From contig JAVDCA010000011.1 in assembly GCA_030848545.1 (NCBI GenBank), positions 1-64,000 on the forward strand: a DNA stretch of 64,000 nucleotides. Reading direction: 5' to 3'. Shown here one piece after another: positions 58,522 to 64,000 of the stretch. The translations under genes were made by a program, and so were the position numbers. The DNA is from Astrobacterium formosum (GTDB lineage Bacteria; Pseudomonadota; Alphaproteobacteria; Rhizobiales; Xanthobacteraceae). The notes under the pieces are model-generated. The model saw only the letters and a list, made by a program, of their open reading frames with translations. It made no database searches and was not told the origin of the DNA. Every line of letters starts with the position of its first letter. Position 1 is the first letter of the stretch.

Positions 58522-59217
58522 CTACGCCGCCAGATCTTTTTCGAAGAACTGCCCCTTATCGAGATGCAGCGTGCGCTTGGCGTAGCGCGCCGCCGCCGGG
58601 TCGTGGGTCACCATCACGATGGTCTTGCCGAGCTCGCGGTTGAGCGTCTGCAGGACGCCGAGGATCTCGTCGGCGGTGGCGCGGTCGAGGTCGCCGGTCG
58701 GCTCGTCGCACAGGAGGATCTTGGGATCGGACACGATGGCGCGGGCGATGGCGACGCGCTGCTGCTGGCCACCGGACATCTCGCGCGGATAGTGCTTGGC
58801 GCGGTCGGCGAGGCCGACCACCGCCAGCGCAGTCTCCACATGGGTGCGGCGTTGCGCCTTCTTCAGCGGGGTGAGCAGGAGCGGCAACTCGACGTTCTGC
58901 GCCGCGGTGAGCATCGGCATGAGATTGTAGAACTGGAACACGAAGCCCACATTGGCGGCGCGGTAGCGCGCGAGGGCGTTCTCCGACAGGCCGTCGATGC
59001 GTTGGCCCGCGACGGTGATCGCCCCCGCGTCGACATGGTCGATGCCGCCGAGCAGATTCAACAACGTCGTCTTTCCCGAGCCCGACGGCCCCATGACGGC
59101 GACGAAGTCACCGGTCGGAATGGCGAGATCGAGCGCTTTGAAGATCGCGATCGATTCCTGGCCCTTGACGAAGCCCTTGGTGACGCCCTCGAGGCGAACG
59201 AGCGCATGGTCCGACAT
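58522..59217 (-). CDS. ABC transporter ATPase, MacB/LolD type
   Basis: The cytoplasmic ATPase of the export pump, 231 residues. Walker A is GPSGSGKTT, the signature [16 protein letters not shown] and Walker [12 protein letters not shown], followed by [13 protein letters not shown]. These strongly resemble LolD/MacB ATPases, which drive FtsX-type permeases by mechanotransmission. The gene is 36 bases after the MFP gene and 11 before the permease. The ATG at 59217 starts [12 protein letters not shown]. Confidence 0.93.
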   Translation of the reverse strand: MSDHALVRLEGVTKGFVKGQESIAIFKALDLAIPTGDFVAVMGPSGSGKTTLLNLLGGIDHVDAGAITVAGQRIDGLSENALARYRAANVGFVFQFYNLMPMLTAAQNVELPLLLTPLKKAQRRTHVETALAVVGLADRAKHYPREMSGGQQQRVAIARAIVSDPKILLCDEPTGDLDRATADEILGVLQTLNRELGKTIVMVTHDPAAARYAKRTLHLDKGQFFEKDLAA

Positions 59218-59253
59218 CGTGATCAGGTCTCCCGATAGTACGTCTTCGCGGGT

Positions 59254-60297
59254 CTAGCGCGCCGCCGCGAGGCCGGCGCCGTCCTCGTGGAAGCGCACCT
59301 TGACCGCCATGTCGGGCAGGATGCGCGGGTCTTTCTGGCGGAAGCCGATGCGCACCCGCACGGTGGCCTTGTCGCGGTTGGCGGTCGGCACGATGGCGAT
59401 CACATAGGCGGGGATCGTCCAGTCCGGATAGGCGTCGAGATTGGCGGCGACGGCACCGCCGGCACGAACCCGGCCGATGAAAGCCTCGTTCACGTCCACC
59501 TCCACCTCGATCGAATCCATGTCGACGATGGTGCACACGCCCGTGCGCGTGAAGCCGCCGCCGGCCGACAAAGGCGATATCATCTCGCCCGGCTGGGCGC
59601 TGCGCTCGATGACGACGCCGGAAAACGGCGCCCGGATCGAATGCTTATCGAGTACGGCGGAATTGCGTTGGGCGTCGAGCCGGGCGGTCTCGAGCTGCGC
59701 CTTCGCCTGGGCGAGCTGCGCCTCAAGCACGCCGAGCCGCGCCTCCGCCTTGGTGAGGTCCGCCTCGCTGGCGAAATTTTTTTGCGACAACGCCTGGGCG
59801 CGCTGAAAGATTCGTTCGGCATCGCGCCGGTCGGCCGCAATGGCGTTCAACGCACCTTCGGCGGCGGCGATCCGTGAGCGCGCCAGCGCGAGGTCGGCCT
59901 CGGCGAGCACGCTGTCGAGGCGGGCGACCACCTGCCCCATCTCGACCACCATGCCCTCCTCGATCATGGTCTCCACCACCTTCCCGGTGATTTCGGCGGC
60001 GACCGTCGCCTTGCGCCGCGCCACCACGTAGCCGGAGGCGGACAGCCCGGCGCGGCTCTCCGTCACCGCGGCCGGCCGGGGCTCGGCCGGGGCGGCGGGA
60101 GGGGCAGACGGAGCCTGCGCCTGTTCACCGCGGCCCGAAGTCAGGCCGGGGACGAGCCACAAGGTGGCGACAACGCCGAGCGCCAGGGAGAGCACGGCCA
60201 CGGCGAGCCCCGACCACGGGCGACGCCGGCGCGGGGTTGCCTCGCCGTCACGGGCGATGGTCAAGGTCTTGAGAAGCTCGGTGCGCTCGTCGGCCAT
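59254..60297 (-). CDS. HlyD-family periplasmic adaptor (membrane fusion protein)
   Basis: The periplasmic adaptor joining the pump to the periplasm or an outer-membrane channel. The 347-residue protein has a single N-terminal membrane segment (about 30-50), a Pro/Ala linker, then a barrel-sandwich half (ARRKATVAAEITGKVVETMI and EEGMVVEMGQVVARLDS). A coiled-coil hairpin follows (LARSRIAAAEGALNAIAADR to AQAKAQLETARLDAQ), then the second half (KHSIRAPFSGVVIERSAQPG) and a beta-barrel domain. The ATG at 60297 starts MADERTELLKT. It heads the four-gene operon. No TolC-like gene is present. Confidence 0.9.
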   Translation of the reverse strand: MADERTELLKTLTIARDGEATPRRRRPWSGLAVAVLSLALGVVATLWLVPGLTSGRGEQAQAPSAPPAAPAEPRPAAVTESRAGLSASGYVVARRKATVAAEITGKVVETMIEEGMVVEMGQVVARLDSVLAEADLALARSRIAAAEGALNAIAADRRDAERIFQRAQALSQKNFASEADLTKAEARLGVLEAQLAQAKAQLETARLDAQRNSAVLDKHSIRAPFSGVVIERSAQPGEMISPLSAGGGFTRTGVCTIVDMDSIEVEVDVNEAFIGRVRAGGAVAANLDAYPDWTIPAYVIAIVPTANRDKATVRVRIGFRQKDPRILPDMAVKVRFHEDGAGLAAAR

Positions 60298-60623
60298 GTG
60301 GACTTCTCGCGGGGCTCCATTCTGTCCCGTAGGCACCGCGATCAAAGCTCGCGCGGCGAACATGGAAACCCGGCAGGTGGTTTCGGGCGTCCTCATAGCA
60401 CGGCCGACGAAGATACCACAGCCCAACCGCATACTGAATGAGGCAAGCGAAACCCGGCCCGGATTCGCTCCAGGGGGGCCTGAACCCGGCACGCCGGCGC
60501 GACGAATTCTCCCGGCCACATCGCCGCCGCAAGTTCCCCGCCAAAGGGTCACATCGCCGTCAACGGCCCGTAACCATCAGGCGTTCGAATGCACTGATTC
60601 GTAAACCAGCATGCGAGGTGCCG

Positions 60624-60872
60624 ATGTTGTTCGAACTCGTCCAGATCGAAGTCGACCAAAGTGGCGACGTGGTCGCGATGACCCCCACCCAACCACTGTT
60701 CGAACTCGCACAGGATGCGTTAGCCATGGCCGAGTTTTCGGCGGCGCGCTGCGGCATCGATTACGGCTATGATGCGGACCGGGACTGCTGGTGGGCCAAG
60801 AGCGCGGATGAGCGGACGCTCATGTTTCTCGTGCGGCCGATCGTCGGCGCCGGACTCGATCACGCCGCGTAA
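60624..60872 (+). CDS. Small conserved hypothetical protein (82 aa)
   Basis: An 82-residue acidic, soluble protein, MLFELVQIEVDQSGDVVAMT onward, ending VRPIVGAGLDHAA. It has FELAQDALAMAEFSAARCGI and a DRDCWWAKSADER stretch. GAGGTG lies about 4 bases before the ATG at 60624. A similar small protein is, as far as I recall, common in Bradyrhizobium genomes and is uncharacterised. No operon partner. Function unknown. Confidence 0.65.
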   Translation: MLFELVQIEVDQSGDVVAMTPTQPLFELAQDALAMAEFSAARCGIDYGYDADRDCWWAKSADERTLMFLVRPIVGAGLDHAA

Positions 60873-60931
60873 CGACGAGCCTTCCCGGTCACGGCACGAA
60901 GCAATGCGGCAGGCAGGCAATCACCGCACGA

Positions 60932-61189
60932 TTACCTGGCGGAACGCTTTCGCATCTTCGGCTGGGCGGCGGGTGGCGGTTCCACGTAGCGCGAATTGAG
61001 GTTGCAATAGCCGCCCATCCCGTAGATTTCGAGCCTGCACTCCTCGATACTGTCGAACACGCAGTGCTGGATATAGAACGGCGGCTCGATGTAGCACCAC
61101 TTGTATTCCGGCCGCACCGGACGAGGCTGCGCGACGGCACTTGCCGCCGTCGCCAGGACCAAGGCGGCCACCGCCAACGACACCCGCAT
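60932..61189 (-). CDS. Exported DUF3551-type small protein
   Basis: An 85-residue secreted protein with a signal peptide (1-20, ending ASAVA). The mature part has YKWCYIEPPFYIQHCVFDSI and EECRLEIYGMGGYCNLN, giving four cysteines in the spacing of DUF3551, a family abundant in Bradyrhizobium and relatives. The cysteines probably form two disulfides. Function unknown. GGAGGTGACG lies just before the ATG at 61189. It ends RKRSAR, a basic tail. Confidence 0.82.
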   Translation of the reverse strand: MRVSLAVAALVLATAASAVAQPRPVRPEYKWCYIEPPFYIQHCVFDSIEECRLEIYGMGGYCNLNSRYVEPPPAAQPKMRKRSAR

Positions 61190-61233
61190 CGTCACCTCCT
61201 GCCGGCCAAGAAGCGGAAGCTGCGTTCCGCCCC

Positions 61234-63030
61234 TCAATGGCTGTCGCGCGGAATGAATTTCTGCGCGATGCGCTGATACTTGACCGCCGGCTTGAGCACC
61301 ATCCCTTCCGAGAGCTGATCGACGATGCCGCGCTGGATCTCCTGCCAGGGTGTCTGGCTCTCCGGCATCGGGAAACCGCCGCTCGCCTCCAGCTCGGCCC
61401 GGCGCTTCGCCAGTTCCTCGTCGGACACCAGCATGTCGGCGCGGCCGTTGGCGACGTCGATGCGCACCCTGTCTCCGGTCCGCAGAAGCGCCAACCCGCC
61501 GCCGGCGGCGGCTTCGGGCGAGGCGTTGAGGATGGACGGAGAAGCCGAGGTACCGGACTGGCGGCCGTCGCCCACGCACGGCAGGCCGTCGATGCCGGCG
61601 CGGATCAATGCCGCCGGCGGCTGCATGTTGACCACCTCGGCCGAACCCGGATACGCGATGGCGCCGGCGCCGCGCATGAACAGAACGGTGTTCGCGTCGA
61701 TCGCAAGCGATGGGTCCTCGATACGGGCGTGGTAGTCCTCCGGACCGTCGAACACGACGGCGCGGCCTTCGAAGGCGTTCGGGTGTTTCGGGTCACTGAG
61801 ATAACGCTTGCGGAAATCGTCGGAGATGACGCTCGTCTTCATGATCGCGGCGTCGAACAGGTTGCCGCGCAGGGCCTTGAAACCCGCCTGTTTCATAAGC
61901 GGGTCGCCGTAGGCGCGGATGACGGCGCGGTCCTGGACCGGCGTCTCGCGCACGTTCTCGCCCATGGTGCGGCCGTTGATGGTGAGCGCGTCGGCGTGAA
62001 GCCGGCCCGCCGAGAGGAGTTCGTTCATGACGGCCGGCAACCCGCCGGCGCGGTGGAAGCCCTCGCTCAGATATTGTCCGGCCGGCTGCATGTCGACGAG
62101 GAGCGGCACGTCGAGACCGACACGTTCCCAGTCGTCCACCGTCAGCTCGACGCCCACATGGCGCGCGATGGCATTGAGATGGATCGGTGCGTTGCCCGAG
62201 CCGCCGATCGCCGAACAGGTCACGATGGCGTTCTCGAACGCCTTCCTGGTCAGGATGTCGGACGGCTTGAGGTCCTTGCGCACGATCTCCACGGCGCGCC
62301 GGCCGGTCTCGTAGGCGATCTGGCCGCGCTCGCGATAGGGCGCCGGGATCATCGAGCAGCCCGGCAACGACATGCCGAGCGCCTCCGCCATGGCGTTCAT
62401 GGTCGACGCCGTGCCCATGGTGTTGCAGTGGCCAACCGACGGCGCCGACGCGGCGGCGATGTCGATGAACTCCTTGTAGTCGATCAGGCCGGCAGCAAGG
62501 TCGTGGCGCGCCTGCCAGATCACGGTGCCGGAACCGACCAGCTTGCCCTTCCACCAGCCGTCGAGCATGGGTCCGCCGGAGAGCACGATGGCCGGGATGT
62601 TGACGGTCGCGGCCGCCATCAGGGCCGACGGCGTGGTCTTGTCGCAGCCGGTGGTGAGCACGACGCCGTCGAGCGGGTAACCGAACAGGACTTCGACGAG
62701 GCTCAGATAGGCGAGATTGCGGTCGAGCGCCGCCGTCGGCCGCTTGGCGGTTTCCTGCAGCGGATGGGTGGGAAATTCCAGCGCCAGGCCGCCGGCGGCG
62801 GTGATGCCGTCGCGCACCCGCGTGGCGAGGTCGCGATGGTGGCGGTTGCACGGAACGAGGTCGGAGCCCGACTGGGCGATGCCGATGATCGGCTTGCCGC
62901 TGGTCAGTTCCTCCACGGTCAGGCCGAAATTGAGATAGCGCTCGAGATAGAGCGCCGTCATGCCCGGATTTGCGGGATGATCGAACCACAACTGCGACCG
63001 CAGCTTCTTCGGATTTTCCTTGTTGGCCAC
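61234..63030 (-). CDS. IlvD/Edd-family sugar-acid dehydratase
   Basis: A 598-residue iron-sulfur dehydratase that removes water from an aldonate or similar acid. Cluster cysteines are Cys61 ([10 protein letters not shown]), Cys129 ([10 protein letters not shown]) and Cys202 ([10 protein letters not shown]). [49 protein letters not shown] and [17 protein letters not shown] are family hallmarks. The length and these details fit the pentonate/hexonate dehydratase branch rather than IlvD itself. The start is GTG at 63030 with GAGGAG 7 bases upstream. It is probably co-transcribed with the upstream L-idonate dehydrogenase-like gene, so a hexonate or pentonate catabolic role is likely. Confidence 0.9.
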   Translation of the reverse strand: MANKENPKKLRSQLWFDHPANPGMTALYLERYLNFGLTVEELTSGKPIIGIAQSGSDLVPCNRHHRDLATRVRDGITAAGGLALEFPTHPLQETAKRPTAALDRNLAYLSLVEVLFGYPLDGVVLTTGCDKTTPSALMAAATVNIPAIVLSGGPMLDGWWKGKLVGSGTVIWQARHDLAAGLIDYKEFIDIAAASAPSVGHCNTMGTASTMNAMAEALGMSLPGCSMIPAPYRERGQIAYETGRRAVEIVRKDLKPSDILTRKAFENAIVTCSAIGGSGNAPIHLNAIARHVGVELTVDDWERVGLDVPLLVDMQPAGQYLSEGFHRAGGLPAVMNELLSAGRLHADALTINGRTMGENVRETPVQDRAVIRAYGDPLMKQAGFKALRGNLFDAAIMKTSVISDDFRKRYLSDPKHPNAFEGRAVVFDGPEDYHARIEDPSLAIDANTVLFMRGAGAIAYPGSAEVVNMQPPAALIRAGIDGLPCVGDGRQSGTSASPSILNASPEAAAGGGLALLRTGDRVRIDVANGRADMLVSDEELAKRRAELEASGGFPMPESQTPWQEIQRGIVDQLSEGMVLKPAVKYQRIAQKFIPRDSH

Positions 63031-63128
63031 GATCGTCTCCTCATCCTATTCCGCACCCGACCGATGCGTAGAACGGCCGGCCGTGTCCGGTTAGACCTCG
63101 ATTTCGTCCCGTCTCGCCATCCGGCAAA

Positions 63129-64000
63129 TCACGTGAAGGCGAGTTGTACCTTCATGGCCTGCCGCCGGTCGGAGGCGATCTCGAAGGCCGCGACCGCCTC
63201 TTCCAGCGGACGCGTATGGGTGATCAGCGGCCTGACGTCGATTCTCTGATCGGCCAAGAGCTTGGCGGCGAGAGCAAACTCGGCGTGGAAGCGGAACGAG
63301 CCGCGCAACGTGATCTCTTTGGAGACCACCATGTTGAGCGGAATGTTGAACGTGTTGCCGACACCGACCTGCACCAGAGTACCGAATGGCCGGATGAGCG
63401 GCACCGCCTGGGCGATCGCCTTGTCGACGCCGGTGCACTCGAAGGCGACGTCGAACACGCCCTTGTCGACCCCATAGGCATCGAGCTTGCCGGCGTCGCG
63501 GGCGACGTTGATGGCGTCGGTCGCCCCGAGGCGGCGCGCCAGGACCAGCGGTTCGTCGACCAGATCGGTGACCACGATCTCGGCAGCGCCGGCGAAGCGC
63601 GCCACAAGCACCACCAGGGCACCGATCGGCCCGCACCCGGTCACCAGCACGCGCGCGCCGGCGAGCGAGCCGGCTTGCTTCGCCGCATGCAGGGCGACCG
63701 ACAAAGGCTCGCAGCAGGCGGCCTCGGCCACCGACGCACCGCCCACCGGCACGCACTGCGCCGCCCCCATCACCAGGCGTTCCCGGAAGGCTCCTTGCAC
63801 GTGCGGCATGAGCATGGCGCTGCCCATGAAGCGCATGTGGAGGCACTGCTCATGTTGGCCGCGCTGGCAATAGAGGCACTGACCGCAAGGATGGCTGGGG
63901 TTGACCGCGACCGTCTGGCCGACTTTGAGGCCCGACACGCCCTCTCCGATCACCTCGATAGTGCCGGCGATCTCGTGGCCGAGGATCATCGGCTCGCGCA
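63129..64000 (-). CDS. Zinc alcohol dehydrogenase, L-idonate 5-dehydrogenase-like (5' end outside the window)
   Basis: A medium-chain zinc dehydrogenase that oxidises a sugar acid or polyol with NAD(P)+. About 290 C-terminal residues lie in the window; the frame is still open at the right edge, reading REPMILGHEIAG, which is internal in this family, so about 55-60 N-terminal residues lie outside. GHEIAGTIEVIGEGVSGLKV holds the zinc ligand Glu region, and the structural-zinc cysteines are in HPCGQCLYCQRGQHEQC. The NAD loop is VLVTGCGPIGALVVLVAR. It is upstream of the dehydratase on the same strand, fitting an aldonate pathway. Confidence 0.88.
   Translation of the reverse strand, partial: REPMILGHEIAGTIEVIGEGVSGLKVGQTVAVNPSHPCGQCLYCQRGQHEQCLHMRFMGSAMLMPHVQGAFRERLVMGAAQCVPVGGASVAEAACCEPLSVALHAAKQAGSLAGARVLVTGCGPIGALVVLVARFAGAAEIVVTDLVDEPLVLARRLGATDAINVARDAGKLDAYGVDKGVFDVAFECTGVDKAIAQAVPLIRPFGTLVQVGVGNTFNIPLNMVVSKEITLRGSFRFHAEFALAAKLLADQRIDVRPLITHTRPLEEAVAAFEIASDRRQAMKVQLAFT

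Noticed and set aside
1..64000. CRISPR arrays, insertion sequences, integrases and phage genes
   Set aside because: No regularly spaced direct repeats, transposase or integrase motifs were seen; the dispersed R1-R3 elements are non-coding and irregularly placed.

Overview
The window is high-GC, densely coded bacterial DNA with strong third-position G/C bias. It fits an alphaproteobacterium of the Hyphomicrobiales, close to the Bradyrhizobium/Rhodopseudomonas/Xanthobacteraceae group. The support is a tRNA-His without an encoded G-1, small families typical of that group (DUF3551, DUF6460, DUF1194), a PdhS/PleC-type histidine kinase, paired phasins, FNR/FixK-type boxes, and dispersed GTGCCCCGGGCGCG and GTCATTCCGGGGC intergenic repeats. 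No phage, IS element, CRISPR array or rRNA was seen; the region reads as ordinary chromosome.

Layout, left to right. 0.3-6.3 kb: an exported two-repeat protein, shikimate dehydrogenase (aroE), an apparently circularly permuted ROK-family protein, a cyclase-family hydrolase, a small protein with an FNR/FixK-like box, and a glutathione S-transferase. 6.5-9.9 kb: a livHMGF amino-acid ABC transporter without a binding protein. 10.1-13.4 kb: a complete pqqABCDE operon for the cofactor PQQ, including the 25-residue PqqA. 13.7-21.6 kb: the most interesting block, five same-strand genes nfnA-nfnB-korA-korB plus a 733-residue protein that appears to carry a degenerate 2-oxoacid:ferredoxin-oxidoreductase TPP domain fused to a ferredoxin. 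A perfect FNR/FixK box and a 16-bp palindrome lie upstream. 22.4-25.1 kb: a Zn/Cd/Pb P-type ATPase and a divergent MerR regulator with a classic 19-bp-spaced MerR promoter. 25.1-26.5 kb: tRNA-His and two phasins. 26.7-30.9 kb: a large PAS histidine kinase and a DUF1194 protein. 31-34 kb: iron-uptake binding protein and permease. 34.2-38.1 kb: scoAB CoA transferase, an AsmA-like protein and a DUF6460 protein. 38.3-41.4 kb: polyamine ABC transporter potGHI. 41.4-48.2 kb: a receiver protein, malonyl-CoA decarboxylase, a family III CoA transferase and a TRAP transporter, which together suggest malonate or dicarboxylate use. 48.4-54.3 kb: a DMSO-reductase-type molybdoenzyme (A, B, C subunits plus TorD-like chaperone) and a PAS-LuxR regulator. 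54.4-61.2 kb: UdgX, small exported proteins and a FtsX/MacB-type efflux ABC system. 61.2-64 kb: sugar-acid catabolism (IlvD/Edd dehydratase and an L-idonate 5-dehydrogenase cut by the window edge).

Together the genes suggest a metabolically flexible aerobe with a micro-oxic or anaerobic programme. Ferredoxin-linked 2-oxoacid oxidation coupled to an Nfn-type transhydrogenase, and a respiratory molybdoenzyme, sit beside aerobic functions (PQQ, maleylacetoacetate-isomerase-like GST). Several transporters lack one subunit locally (liv and pot lack a binding protein; the iron system lacks an ATPase). All gene functions are assigned from sequence motifs read by eye; no database search was run.
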